A stretch of DNA of 64,000 nucleotides from Heterobasidion occidentale (GCA_039111635.1 JBCAQO010000008.1:1-64000), one strand, 5' to 3'. Counted from the first letter of the stretch, positions 33,201-46,420 are shown. Numbers and translations are program-made. The notes: generated from the sequence alone by a model not told the origin.

Positions 33201-35243
33201 AACTTGAACGTCTTCGCTGCAGATCCTTGTCCACTTTTCAGATTCCTGGAGCGAACGAAGACGTGGCCAGATTCGGTGCACACGATGATAGATCCATCTG
33301 ATCCGAGGGCGACATCCTGAACAGATGATTGCGTTCGGCAAATATCACGATAGATGAAGCGTCTGAATACTGACTCGAACTGCGCTCCACTGCTTTCTTA
33401 GAGCCCACACACGTTGAGGCTTGACTAGCAATTTGTCCTTTGAAGCACCAGTTTCCTGTTCCGTGGGCACTGTGAAGGTGAACACCTCTCCATTCGACGA
33501 GACGGCCGCAAACATCGTGTCGTTGCATACTATTTTCGCGATATCGGCGGTGTTCCTAGCCTGAGGGGGATAGTACGTCGTGATCTCGGATGGAAACGTT
33601 TGTGACGGGAAACTACGAATGTTCCCGATGCGTCAATGTCTCGTATCGGTCAGCCGAGATGAAAATACAGACTTGATCCTAGAATATCCATCATTGAACA
33701 GAAGTACGACTTCTTGTGACTTTTGAGACTTGAGCAAACAGGCCATAGCAGAGTCCTGCTCCGGCATGAGACGATGTAATCCAAACGGAGAAAGTAAGAT
33801 AGGACCGACCGTCATAACGATTGATATCACTGGCTTGGTGACCTTTGTGACGAGGCGCGGCTGGACCTGTACAGGCTGGGAAGTTTTATCATAACCTGCG
33901 AAAAAATTTGAAAGCTGAACCAAACCCGTGGCGTTGTTGGCGACAAACGTACCTAATTGGCCATTATTCTTTCCCCAAGTGTACACTGATTTGTCCGTCC
34001 AACATGCGGACGCCGTTTTACAGGCTGCAATACCTATGACATTTTCGTGTTTCAAAGGTCCAGATATGATCCTCGGAGTCGCCTGTACAGGATCACCCAA
34101 ACGTGAATTACCGTTCGTTTCGACAACATAACCCAGCTGGGAGAAGCGATTGAGGCCCCAACTGAATACTGCCCCGGTATCTATGAGAGCCAAAGTGTGG
34201 TCTTGACCCAAGGCAACCGATAAAACGGTGTAAGGAAACTGAGGCATAGGAGAAAGGGAGTAGATCGAATGTTGCCCGCCGCCAGGACCAAGTCTAGTCA
34301 TCCAATTAATTCAACGAGGGACAGTTCCAAGATCTTCTGCTCACCGGCCAGTACTCGCAAAGCCGCAGAGGCGGATATTGGTCCTTGGCTCGTTCGTCAC
34401 GACAACTGCACTCGATTTGTAAAGACATGGATATAAGCTCAAGAAAATTTCATACCTGTGTGAAGTCTAGACATTTCTACTTGCCTTACCGAGGGTGGGT
34501 CGAGCGCGAATGATATAGAGTCCTTATCATGATGATCCCCTTCACGGTGACGTCTTAGTGAGACGTGCTCTGGATTAGATCTATCTCCGCTGTCGCCATG
34601 CCCTAAAGCAGCATTTCTGTCATCTCATTAGTGCCTCGGGGGTCATATGAATGTTGTACTAAGCATTTACCTGTTTGCCCCCCATGTAAATAGTTCGACA
34701 GTCGACGAGCACCCGTCTGAGACGTCATACATCACGGGCTTTGTCGCTTCGACAGTCGTATTATACAAATCGAATGCACGGTACCCTTCCAGATCAGTAA
34801 GCGCCGTGTCTATGTCGGCCCTCTGTAAAAGGAGGATTCTAACAACCGACAGGTGAGTTTATCAGAGAGCTTATAGATATGTACACTCACGCAGCAGATA
34901 TGTTACCATGATACAATGCTCTGTGCAACGCCGTCCACTGACTCTCTGTGTCCTGAACATTGACATTGATAGCTGGGTGTGCAAGCAGGAGACGGACATA
35001 TTCAACGGACGCTGGGTCGGAGGCGGAGCACGCAAGGTGAAGGGTGGTACGACCTAGCCAGTCACGAGCATTGACGTCAAGAGACATGGCCATGCTCAGG
35101 GCACTGGTGCGAGTCCATGAGCGCCCACCGCTGCCGCTAATACCTGCAGCTGTGGGAGGCTGACCACGAGCGCTGCCGCCCTCGAGCAGACGCTGAAAAG
35201 CATGTTGATTCCTGAGGGCGAAATGGACATGGAGCAATGTCAT
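30259..35243 (-). CDS. Ankyrin-RCC1-BTB protein (Btb3 / IBtk-like)
   Basis: Domain order matches fission-yeast Btb3 and animal IBtk, which act as Cullin-3 substrate adaptors: N-terminal ankyrin repeats (ARDWLGRTTLHLACSASDPA, DTESQWTALHRALYHGN), RCC1-type blades (VELFTWGANR, VLSVALGQDHTLALIDTGAV, KSVYTWGKNNGQLG), then two BTB/POZ regions. The first BTB runs over LGADLICARSGIQLPAHRLV; the second over AGDIVLELADRQVFCHSAVL. The C-terminal third (from about 31,880) is low in structure, with Ser/Pro segments and a final Lys-rich tail (KKSKSKAKSKAGKSADRE) ending KNTKNP. The start was placed at 35,243 (MTLLHVHFALRNQHAF) because ankyrin sequence begins at once; an in-frame upstream start is possible. 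Many short introns. Confidence 0.85.
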
Positions 35244-35942
35244 GCAATGATGTGCGCAACGGTATGACCCGGAAGGAGTCCTGCAACTCCTCTGGACCGG
35301 ACAGTCGCCGCGAGATCGCCTGCAAAGAGCGAAGACGACAGAAAGCGAAGAGTGCTGACAAAGTTGAGGGAGGCGATTGTATGAAAGAGAATGAGGGTAA
35401 TCCGACAGCAAAAGAGAAACAAAGCAAGTTAGAGGTATAAGTTAGAGGAAGACGAGGGAGTCGAGAGTCATCCGCTCAGATCCGGAGGCGAGGGCAGGGC
35501 AATGACACGTGCGTATCTTATCTCTGCAGCTGACTCAGCACGTCAATTACCTCGTTCGAAATCCGAATCTTTCAGGCATGAACGTGCACTGAACGCGCTC
35601 GGCCCTGACCACAACATATACGAACATTTTCTATTAGGAACAGGGGCTTGACACAGAAGAAACCGGACTTCCGGATTGTCCTCGTTATAAGCGATGTCAG
35701 TATCAGAGGCTCGGCCTTCTACTGTAGGTGGCTGCGTACGTGGGGGTATTACCAGCGCTGGTTGGAAGCATGAAGCATACGTTGGTTGCCCACCCTTTGC
35801 GCACTAGATATGGGCAATCTGAGTCCACAAAAGACTGTCTGCTCTCCGCGGGGGAACGAGTTCAAGGCGTCCTCGACGACAATGACTTCTTCCCGCATTG
35901 TAGCGTTCAAAGCAACAGAGAGCCGCCGAGGGACGCCGTTCA

Positions 35943-36912
35943 CTACTTTAGCACGCTCAGAATTGAAGAGCAACCGTCATGCCTGCGCAAGGGGATGAGC
36001 AGTATCGCGCACGAAATACGATTCTCTGGTAGCCAACATATGTTATTTTGGATGATGTCCAACAATTGATCCAATCCGTCAATCTCCTTGGTGCGGCGCT
36101 CTCCAGGGAATATGGCCTGGAGTATATGCACCCAGCCTGGAGTCATGAAGTTACGATCATGCATGCGGCAACACTCCCAGAACTCAGGATAGAACCCGCC
36201 CTCGCCCCGTCTATTAACGCAGTGACTGTCGAGCCCTGAACCATGATATTCTTGGGAAGCAGGTCTCCATGTGTGAAGTAGATGGGACAATCGCGCGGGA
36301 ATGGGCTAAGCAGAGTATCTACGTACGCGTGGCCAACGGAATCCATGTTTCCGCCAGCGATGAAAGTGAATAGGGAGCGATATTGATCGATGAATTCTTC
36401 AACGCTCGTGAATGGCGTTCCGGGGAGATGTTTGGTGGAAAGAATGTGTTTCGATAAGGACCTCCGCTGACGGACCCAAGGGTCTTCGATTGAATGGTGC
36501 GCATGCGCAACAAGAGAAGCTTCAGCTGCGCCGCCACATGGTCAAGTTCCTCCACCGTCATCGTATCAATGACTTTGTCGAGAGAAACACCCGGGACTTG
36601 CTCCATACAGATATACCAAACACTGTCAACCAAAGGTTGTTCGGCGATAAGATCTTGGACAGTGACCACGTAATGAGGGTCGCCAGGATAGTAAAGGATG
36701 CGTGGCACAGGAAGGGCGGCCTCATCCAGAGCGAACTGTGCGCATATAACCTCTTCTGCAAGGTCGCGTGCATATTTGATTAGGACACCGGGTCCAGTTT
36801 TAACGACAGCTCTGAGGCCTCTTGTCTGTCGAGATATGACGTCTGAGGCTGGTAACGCTTCCAAGTCTTCAAATGACTTCGGCAGCCATAGATCAGACAT
36901 GGGTGTGCTCAC
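35943..36912 (-). pseudogene. APH-family phosphotransferase, two frameshifts
   Basis: Belongs to the large fungal family with an aminoglycoside-phosphotransferase/choline-kinase-like fold. Start at 36,912. The ATP-lobe motif is VVKTGPGVLIKYARDLAEE, followed by WYICMEQVPGVSLDKV and GSVSGGPYRNTFFPP. The catalytic loop is IYFTHGDLLPKNIMV (H-G-D-x-x-x-x-N). The metal-binding segment should read ALIDW then GEGGFYPEFWECC, followed by RMHDRNFMTPGWVHI. Two single-base losses break the frame: near 36,421-36,424, in CCCCGG between NISP and GTPFTSVEEF, and near 36,204-36,209, where the T of the TGG codon after ALID is missing. Apart from these the codons look intact, so recent decay and assembly error are both possible. 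The substrate of this family is generally unknown. Confidence 0.75.
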
Positions 36913-37590
36913 GACTGATAAGCTAGCAATTCAGTGTTTGAATTCGGTTAACAAGTCCATGGTGGATCTGACCTTGATGCTATGTTTACTACCCTCTGAA
37001 ACGAACGATGAGCTGGATGCCGTTGCTACAAAGACCAAGTTACTCAAATTTCAGCATCTCATAGTATATACGATTCGCATATGACTTACCAGTATGAGCA
37101 ACGAAGGACGCAGATGACAAGGAGACGACAGGGTCTCCAAGACGGGGACTAATTCATGAAAGTGTTGAGCGTGCTCCAACGGAACCTGAATGAACTTGAC
37201 TATTAGAACTCGGCCTATTACAGTAGCTCGGCCGACCCGGCCCGTACATACCTAACTTCTCTATTGAGAAAACATAGAACAAAACTGACTCAAGACAGTG
37301 CTAACGAAAGACCCAAAACAAAGCAGGTTTGGATCAGAAATATCCAGGTACATGGGTTCTCCAGACTCTATTAGGAGGATTTTCAGGTTTTTGCCCCGCC
37401 ATTGACAGGTTCCCCAGTTTGATGACATGCTAACGAACTACGCAGTCATATGCCATATGCTTGTGCGGACGGAAAGACCGTAAGTTGCGTTTATGCATGT
37501 GGCCTATCTGGGCATACGCCAATCGCCGTGCACATGTACCTAAATCATATCCATTAATGAGTGTGCATATGTAGTATCCAGGTGGTGCGA
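36913..37590. other. Intergenic, no feature seen
   Basis: About 680 bp between the start of the APH-like relic and the 3' end of the next minus-strand gene. No open frame with protein-like composition, repeat or RNA gene was found. Confidence 0.5.
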
Positions 37591-38512
37591 TCATTCATCA
37601 TCCGAATCCATCTGCGATAGACGAGCGAGGAGAGACGCGTCGAGTGGTCCTGGAAACGTCGATGTCCAGTCAGACAGGTTCAGAATGAAGGTACAATGAA
37701 TTGCCAATACAAATAGAAGAATTGAACGCATTGAAACCCAGGAATAGAAAAGTCGGGATGAAAAGGATTCATACAACGAAGATAAACTCACGTCCAATAG
37801 CACCACCTTGTCGCCCACGATATGCGGTCAGTGGTGATGGAGAAGGTGGTAGCGACACAGAAGAAGCAAATGATGCGTCAGGGGATGGCCCGGAAAACGA
37901 TAGAGTGTATGATCGTGCGAGGTTCAATGGATCCGACGGGGTATATGATGCCGAAGGTGTGAAGGCCTTCTGGCGTTGAGGCGTTGTCTGTGAGCACCGT
38001 GAATCAAGTCGATATTAAGAACGGCATGGATATTGATTGCGGAGCAAAGGCAGATGCGTACGTTGGAGAGAGTCCATGACTTTTTGATCGCCAGGCTGGT
38101 GCTGAAGGAGTGGCGCGTGGCGACTGAAGTAAAGGGATAGGTTCTGCAGGAGTGGGTGTAGGTGCATGTGGTTTTCGAGGGGAGTAGATGGCGTAAGATG
38201 CTTGGAGGATATTGAACGCCAAGATGGAAAATGCCCAGAATTCTGCACAGTTGAATGATATGGGATCAGTCCACTACATGACAAAGACTTGACTCACCTG
38301 AAAGCGATATGACTTTATGAGGGAATGATCGATAGGAGCCCCGGTATACTTTCCAGAGAGCAGAGTAGAGAGGAGGTACTGGGTAGATGAGTGAGTACGA
38401 CGAGCGCAAACAGCGCCATGAGAGAGTTTTTCAGACGCGCGACTGCCTCTGAATATCGGGGTTTAAGCACGTCAAGGGAGAAAGAAAACATTCCAAGTGC
38501 TCCCGACGACAT
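37591..38512 (-). CDS. Possible Pom34-like nuclear-pore membrane protein
   Basis: Minus-strand gene with start at 38,512 (MSSGALGMFSFSLDVLKPRY). It has a hydrophobic segment (NSLMALFALVVLT), then YPVPPLYSALWKVYRGSYRS, and after an intron a second hydrophobic stretch, EFWAFSILAFNILQASYAIY. A long Ser/Pro/Thr-rich region follows (SYTPSDPLNLARSYTLSFSG), and the C-terminus is RPLDASLLARLSQMDSDDE. Two membrane segments, an SP-rich tail and an acidic end resemble my memory of fungal NPCC/Pom34 proteins; that is an inference. Two joins are unresolved: the frame changes at about 38,385 without a usable splice site, and the exon end near 38,010-38,060 does not phase cleanly. The gene may be damaged or contain sequence errors. 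Confidence 0.45.
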
Positions 38513-38785
38513 TCTGTTGATATGATGTGGATGATGAGACGAGGCTCGAAGTCCACGACGATGAACGAGGTTGGTTAGTCCTGCGTGCCACCACGGTTGT
38601 TTCCGACTCCCTCATTCACTGTCTCCGCCACTTGATCTCCGCCCTCTCTTTCACAATTCCATCATCGCATTTCGAGGCAGAGTGATCAATCGCAGAGCTC
38701 CTTGGAATTGGCATCCTCTGCTCAACGTCATATCCCTTCACTCGAGTGAACAACTTCATGGGGAAAACATAACAATCTTTCTGGC

Positions 38786-39820
<1,035 letters not shown>

Positions 39821-40033
39821 CCGATGCTGTACGTCTTTCCTCCCTCTTTGGAATAGATTTGGCGATGAACCAGCGAACCCGTGTTTAGTATACTGGCCGC
39901 GACGGGCCTTGATGTCGATGCCGTCATCGAAGATCAATCTTACGAACCTCCTACGTTCTTTTCCTCGTGACTATGGGTCTCCGTGTATGGCTTCAGGTTA
40001 GAGGATCAATGATCATGAGCCCAACAGTAACAC

Positions 40034-40309
40034 TCAGCATATCACACCCAAATCAGTTGCTGATTTCCTGTGTCTATCATGTATAGGGTACGCAGTCGGA
40101 GGATCGGTTTTCGGGCACAAGTAAAAAAAATCACATATGCGCAATCCCCTACACTCGAAGTAACTCTTCTGCGATTTATCTCCGATCCTGCGGGCAAATA
40201 CGTGACAAGTGCCTTTTTTGGCACCTGACATTTTCGACAGCGAGCATCCGTCGGAGTCTGCTATCAAATTGTATTGCTTACGCTCATGCACCTTCACGCA
40301 CTCATACAT
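40034..40309 (-). pseudogene. Possible Vfa1-like fragment
   Basis: A 91-codon minus-strand frame contains VFARRIGDKSQKSYFECRGL and ICDFFYLCPKTDPPTAYPI. This resembles the N-terminal zinc-binding part of VPS4-associated protein 1 (Vfa1), which has a similar R-x-ADKSQKxCFxC ... DFFYxC ... DPxFAxP pattern as I recall it. The first cysteine pair is altered, and the rest of the protein is absent. If the match is right this is a relic. The match is from memory and weak. Confidence 0.25.
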
Positions 40310-40881
40310 GCTTTAAACTGCTGATGATGTAGGTGTGTAACCCTGTATATTCAGACGGCTATCAAGCCCCTTGCAACTAAGGCAAGAAGTCTGTTGTTGG
40401 ACGATGCGTTCGGTACACTTTGGATATGTCATTAATTAACATCGAGATGTCGCTAGGCGCGTTTTTGCGACCGGCATCTTCCTCGCCAAGTGCTGCCTGA
40501 CCTTCCATGGCCCATGGGGACATCGCGCCCAGGCCCATTCATGGCGACGTGTTCGCGGAGGAACCGCATACGACTCCGCTCGAATCAGACAATCAAACAG
40601 CGAAAACATCGGTCTCATAAACTGATTTGGCTCTGTCTGACTCTCAGGCTTGACACTGTACCAAGGTACTCACCGGTGCTTTTTCGCGATCAATGCTCGA
40701 TTCTTTCGCCTAGACAAATGTGAGATTTACCTGTCCACTTTTTCAATCTTCCACGTCGTGTTTGTTGCGGCTAGTGATATCACCACCTCCAACGCTCATA
40801 AGCTATGCGGATGCACTCTGATATATCATCCACCGCCGCTTTGTACCTTCTCTCTAACGTCACATCGACCCCAATTGATAC
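40310..40881. promoter_or_regulatory. Upstream region of monooxygenase copy 1
   Basis: About 570 bp with no coding signal. At about 40,556-40,625 it shares CGGAGGAACCGCATACGACT and a following AATCAGACAATCAAACAGCG segment with 58,172-58,240 upstream of monooxygenase copy 2. The duplication that produced the two copies therefore included at least 350 bp of 5' flank. Confidence 0.6.
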
Positions 40882-42679
40882 ATGCCCAGCAAGTTCCGGG
40901 TCGCAATATGGTGAGTTTTTAGAGGATCCTCTGTGTCCAGTCTCTGACTCTATCTCATAGCGGTGGAGGTGTGGGGGGACTCACTCTCGCCTCCGCTCTG
41001 TCGAAGTGCCCTGAGATCGACATCGACGTGTATGAAGCTGCGCCTCAGTTCTCGGAAGTGGGAGCTGGCATCGGTGTGTGGAGGCGACCCTGGCAGATAT
41101 TGAAATCATTAGGCTTGGAAGAAGGCTTGAGACAGTTACTTGATGTCGAAGCGCGCTGGGGCCGGAGGCGGGGCAGCGGAGACAGCCGACAGATGAGATA
41201 GGTGAGGACTATATTCAGTTCACCCCGTCAGCGACTGAAGCCGCATCAAAGTGGCAGCCCTTCATTACCGCAGGGCTGATCAACCGGAGGGTCTGAGCTT
41301 TTTCAATCTTATCAGTCGAGGTTGGTCTCTTTGTGACTATGTATACGCTTACTTACTTTCCTTCGTGCAGGCGGTCTTCTCACGTTTCACCGTGCTGAGT
41401 TTCACGATGTTCTACTCCATCATATGTCGTACGATGCAACACACATCTTTCCAAGCGCTTACGCTATTACGAGCGGCCTCCCCACTCCATGGGTCCCATA
41501 CAACTCATTTTGAGGACAAATCCACTGCACCTGTGATATCCTCATCGGTGCTGACGGCATTAAATCTATGGTGCGGATGTCCATGCTTCACGAGCAGGCT
41601 GGACGTGCAGAGCAACATGGTGAGCTTGCGGAAGCGGCGGACCTGCGCAATCGCGTAGAGCCACGGTGGAGCGGTGTGGTCGTTTACAGGGACCTCATAC
41701 CTGCCGAGGAACTACGTCGCATCTCACCTGGACATCGCCTACTCACGGTCCCTACCCAGGTATATCTTGCATATATTGGCATATTCCCTGAATTCTGACT
41801 GTACACATAGTATATAGGAAGGATAGAGTGAGAGAGCAGCATATATTCACCAACTCGATGTTTTTCACTCACATGATTTCTGCAGCATATCGTGGCTTAC
41901 CCAATATCTCACGGGAAATCCATCAATTTCGCTGCCTTTGATACGGATTATACCAAGGAAGATTCATTCTATAGCGAACCATGGATACGAGAGAGTAATT
42001 CTTGTGAAATCGCCAACTTATTTCGCGACTGGGAACCAGAAGTCAAGCAACTCATTAGCGTGCGCTTTTTTGACACGTGTCTTCGATATTTCTTTCCGCT
42101 GACTGTGCAGTGGGCATGTAGTGCATCCGATCTGGGAAGGTGAATCGATGGGCTATGAATGTCGTTAGGACGCTCCCGTCATACGCTTTAGGTCGTGTTG
42201 CTATCTTGGGAGATGCCGTGAGTAAACCGAGTGAGAGACTTAGACTACCTACCTAAAGAAGACGTCGTACACAGGCTCATGCGATGACGGCTTTTCAAGC
42301 AGCTGGAGTCGGCAAGCTATCGAGGTTTGCTCAACCTCGTCTGATCTCTTAATTCGAATAACCGTCAGTCCAGGATGCTTGGATACTCTCGGCACTTCTC
42401 TCACACCCACTGACCACGCTGGACAATGTGGCACAAGTGCTCCAGATTTATTCTCGCATCCGCCTCCCGCTCGCATCACAAGTCGCTGAAGGCTCCCGCC
42501 GCAACGGCATGTATTTTGCATTGAAGGAGTCAGGAGGCGATATCCCCGCGGCTAGATTGCCCGAGCTGGGGGATAGGATTCGCCAGATTATTGAATGGAA
42601 TTGGACCACTGATCCTCACATAGATATGCGGCGAGCAATCGAAACTTTGGAATCAGAAGTTGGCCGCCCGCAGCCATAG
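40882..42679 (+). pseudogene. FAD-dependent monooxygenase (salicylate hydroxylase-like), copy 1, decayed
   Basis: Flavin monooxygenase of the PHBH fold. Start at 40,882 (MPSKFRVAI) with an intron splitting the nucleotide-binding loop; GGGVGGLTLASALSKCP follows. Landmarks in order are VYEAAPQFSEVGAGIGVW, HYRRADQPEGLSFFN, CDILIGADGIKSMVR, RVEPRWSGVVVYRD, RVAILGDAAHAMTAFQAAG and DAWILSALLSHPLTTLDNVA; the protein ends at VGRPQP. It is broken in several places: the segment after LLDV (about 41,140-41,200), two frame changes between 41,440 and 41,545 (with an in-frame TGA in one frame), and a missing base at about 42,320 where GQAIE should be. Compare the better-preserved copy at 58.5 kb. Confidence 0.8.
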
Positions 42680-43500
42680 CGAATAAGCGTAAGGATTTTG
42701 GCTCAGCTCGTGATCTATACACTTACGTGTCTATGTAGGTCATGGATATCGCATAGTAGCTAGAATGCTCGCGACATAGACAGTTCATGAAGTGACGACC
42801 TTCGAAGTAGATGCTATAGAACCTTCAGATAAAACAGAGCACCCAGCAGTGACAGTCTCGTAAGCCACCGTGAAGGAAGATAATCGGCGGTGCGAGAACA
42901 GGGAATTAGAGCCGTAAGAACGATTGTCGCAAGGTATGTGGCTTCCATCAGGGATGTCTTTTGTCGGCTATTCTGGATCTGGAATGCAACACAAGCAAAC
43001 AAAGTGCCACGGAGCGATAACAGAGGATTGTCGAATTCACGACACAAACTCACCGCACTTATCTGAGAGGCAACGACGCGTGAGAAGGTCGGTAATACCG
43101 CGGACGGTTCAGAGGCGCGCCTGTTACGGTTGTGAGGAATGCATACGCTTCCACGAACCGCATAGTGCCGAACGAGTCCGTCTCCCGGCCGACCCCTGTC
43201 CCTTTGCCTCGCGGATTCGGTCTCGTGAAAATGCCCGGTCGCACTGACTGGAGCACCTGCTTCTTCCAAGAAAAATACGCTCGTTGGAATTGTGTGTATC
43301 AGCTTGCGTCTTCGTCGTACCCGAGCAAGATGGCACAGAGATTTGAGCTCACTGCCGTAAGTGCCAATCAAGAACCGAGTTGTACGTGTCAAGGATACTG
43401 GATAATGTATGGCGGAGACAGAGCGTGCAAGCAGGTTTGCTACGCACAGGTTGAGAGACCGCAGTCGCAATCGCGTACACCATTCTTCAACGCGGTCTGA
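42680..43500. other. Stretch with only unrecognised frames
   Basis: The longest frame is on the minus strand (43,470-42,814, 218 codons). It ends in two hydrophobic stretches (EATYLATIVLTALIPC and WLTRLSLLGALFYLKVL), but the first half is of mixed, unconvincing composition. It could hold decayed exons of a membrane protein. I could not assemble a credible gene model. Confidence 0.3.
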
Positions 43501-43605
43501 CCTAGAATGCGGTCGTCAGAACTGTACTGTGAAAGACACTTGAGTCTATCTCATGCTCGAGCGGCCGCCTCTCCTTGCATCTCTCGCTTCCACTCAGCCC
43601 GATCG

Positions 43606-43862
43606 TCACAACTCTGCGTAGCCACCGACGATGCGCATCGCCCCCTGCCTTTTAAAATGGATGTCTCGGCAGACACCGGTAGCTGTCGCGACGCCGTCGG
43701 CCATATGATCGCAGTGTATGGTGTCGACACCTTGGAGGGACGTAGCGGGGCAACACTCCGAGCCATCAGGGGCGCAAAGCCATGAGAGCAGACGCACGAT
43801 TTCGCCGGAACGTCTGCGGCGAACATCAACCCAAGAAGGCAAGCAAATGCATCCGTCTTCAT
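43606..43862 (-). pseudogene. Possible relic of a small secreted cysteine-rich protein
   Basis: The minus-strand frame from 43,862 (MKTDAFACLLGLMFAADVPA) starts with a signal-peptide-like stretch and continues SCVCSHGFAP. The next frame over then reads DGSECCPATSLQ and, after a possible 48-bp intron (GTGTCG...GACAG), ATGVCRDIHFKRQ, ending at YAEL. Paired and single cysteines behind a signal peptide resemble fungal small secreted proteins. A one-base frame change at about 43,772-43,777 separates the halves. No family name can be given. Confidence 0.3.
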
Positions 43863-45900
43863 CGCGGATAGTGGCTCGATGATAAGCTGGATATCCGCGC
43901 GAGCCGGCCACGGACATCAACGTCGCGTCATCGGCGTTTCACCCAACAGCCGCGCACGTATATCCCGCGGTCTGGGTGAGGGGAGAAAACGTGGGATTTG
44001 ATCGTACAGGGAACACTTGCCAAGGCAACCGTGAAACATCCCTGTCGAAAGTGGGATGGGGCGCAAGGGTCTTGCCAGTCGACGCGTCCGTGCGTATCGC
44101 TCCTGGGGGTAGGTGATATATGACTGTCAAATTCGGGTATGCATGATGACAAGGACTCCAGACATGACACAGACCGGAGGCGACAAGAGACAGGGTCTCA
44201 AGGAAGAAAAACGACTGTCATCAAAAATGCAGCGGAGCGAACGTGAGTCGAAGAGAAGGGTACGGAAAATGAAACGGCATCGTGGGCGTCTGTCGTCCAA
44301 GCTCGCCGCGACATGGAAGACAGAAGACATGGCGCAGAATACGGAAGCGAGTCGGATCGCAGCCTGGACCTTTCCTGCCAGTCGTGCGCTCAGAAGAGTG
44401 GATAGAAGGAAGAAAGAACGCAACAGAAGGGTTCGCTGTGCCCACGGTGCCGATCGAAGGGGCCAGAACGCCACCACGAGTTCTCTCCGATGAAAAACGA
44501 CGCCTGAACAGGGTCTGACAAGGGACATAGATTGAAGGGAACCAGGCTTTCGCCTAGGCTGCTAAAAATTCTGTCGCCTGTGCTGAAAATCATGCGGGGG
44601 CTGCAGGGCAACAGCACAAGAGCCCGACGACCATGTCAATCTCCAGACCGATGGAACCACCGATCAAGACAAGATGCATGGTAAGCGAGAGTGAACCGCC
44701 AGGGTAGAGGACAGTAGGGGGAGAGTCAGGGAAGACAACGCAGCGTGCGACCGCTGGCTCTCACCCCTGCCCCACATCCTAGGACAGCGCGTGATCTTCA
44801 TTTACAGCATCAATATCTGCAGCCGGCGTTCCATGAACGAACAAACCTTATGTTGTTCAACTCGCACCCCGAGCACCAAGGGGAGATACCTAAACGCCCC
44901 CGGCAGGGTCCAAGTTCAACAACGAGCGCCAGCCATCTGCACCAGCCAATGTCATCGTGGACTCGGCCGACAGAAGCGAGTCCCTCGATGCGCCAAACAG
45001 CGCGACACAGGCCCAAACACGTTGGTCGCCGGACAATCGACACACACGGACGACGCAGCTCCCACACACGCACCGCTATCACCCAATCCTCGTGTCCCCC
45101 CTAGTCCACTACCTGCTCGCCCACTCGTCCGGCACGGTCACAAGCGACGAATCACACGTGTCCGCCCATCACCTGCCGCAGGAATGCGAGAATGCGCCGC
45201 GGGCAGAGCCACAGCAGGCGGTCTCTCCGCCGCAACCGCCGAGCGCCGAGCCACAGCAAGACGCTTCACGAACTGGACGGCTGCCGCCCAACCGTCGTGC
45301 CCCGTCGAACTCTACTCACCCGCCCACTCGTCCAGGCGACAAATCGCCACAGTCCGCCCAGACCACCTGCCCGCCGCCTCGGTCCATCGCCGACACGTCC
45401 GCATCAACGACAGGTGGGAGACGACGCCGCGCAGCCCGAGCGCTGAGCGGCCGCGAGCCATCCGCAGACCGAGCGCGCCGCCCTCGCGCGCCGCATCTGC
45501 GCATGGCGCTCCAGCGCCCGCGTCCCGCTCTCCGCCCGGTCTTCCACGCACACAACCCGCCAAGCCCGCGTTGACACAGCATTCACAGCCGCGCGCAGCA
45601 GCGTGCGAGGGGCGAGAGGAGGTGCGTGCGTGCGTGCGTGCGTGCGTGCGATGGGCAAGAGGACGTGCGTGCGCCGGGCCACAGGCGCGCGTGATCCTGC
45701 AGAGTCAAATGAGCAAGCATGCAGCCCCCGCGCGTCCGGTCTAGGCTCGTACGCGTGCGCACAGAGGTGGAAGCATAGCCTGGGAGAACGCGAGGGCGAA
45801 GCCCATCGTGGCCACGATCGCGGAGCACTGGGCAGACGCGGGAGCAAACCCCCGCGTGGCGCTCGTTATCTGGCGAGCGAACGGTGCGCTCTCTGACTCT
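43863..45900. other. Long GC-rich intergenic region, no gene recognised
   Basis: Open frames here (44.1-44.5 kb, and 44.8-45.75 kb on both strands) are Arg/Pro/Ala-rich and overlap on opposite strands, as expected from GC-rich non-coding DNA. A (TGCG)n microsatellite lies at about 45,623-45,650. I see no introns or domains. Confidence 0.5.
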
Positions 45901-45904
45901 CTGT

Positions 45905-46420
45905 CTTGGGAGTCGCAGGAGCGTCTGCGACGCGAACGACGTGCACTACGACACGCGTGGATGACATAAATTAAAAGTGACCGTGAGCAGCTGGTTACCG
46001 CATTGTGGACGTCTGCGTGGCGCGTGGCCTCTGTCAAGCAAACGGTACACGCTCTCTCTGCTGGGAGTCGCAGGATCGTCTGCGACGCGGACGACGTGCA
46101 CCGTCACGCGCGAACAAGACAGATCAAAGATGACCGTGAGGAGCCAGTTGTGGCTTCGCAGACGTCCGCGTGGCACGTGGCGCATGGCCTCTGTCAACAC
46201 GCTGTCAGTGCCGAGACTCGCAGGAGAGGGTGCCCGAAACTGCGAGCGACGCGCACAGCGCGGCCACGAAAAAGCGTTCCATAACGGCGGATGAAACCTT
46301 GAAGTAAATTCAACTAAATTCAATTTAATCAATTTAATTCAGCGAGAAGTCGGTTACCGTTTCGCAGACGTCCACGCGGCGCTCGGTGTGCGGTAAGCAG
46401 ACGGCGCACGGCAGGAGAGT
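45905..46420. repeat. Degenerate tandem repeat, period about 150-155 bp
   Basis: Three consecutive related units. The marker GGGAGTCGCAGGA recurs at about 45,908, 46,063 and, as GAGACTCGCAGGA, 46,213. Each unit continues with CGTCTGCGACGCG or a variant, a GTGACCGTGAG word, CGCAGACGTCCGCGTGGC and GGCCTCTGTCAA. The third copy and what follows are interrupted by AT-rich tracts (AATTCAACTAAATTCAATTT). Confidence 0.65.

Noticed and set aside
42814..43470. 218-codon minus-strand frame as a membrane protein gene
   Set aside because: Only the last 50 residues look membrane-like, the remainder is inconsistent, and no splice model improved it. It is mentioned only as an unresolved stretch.
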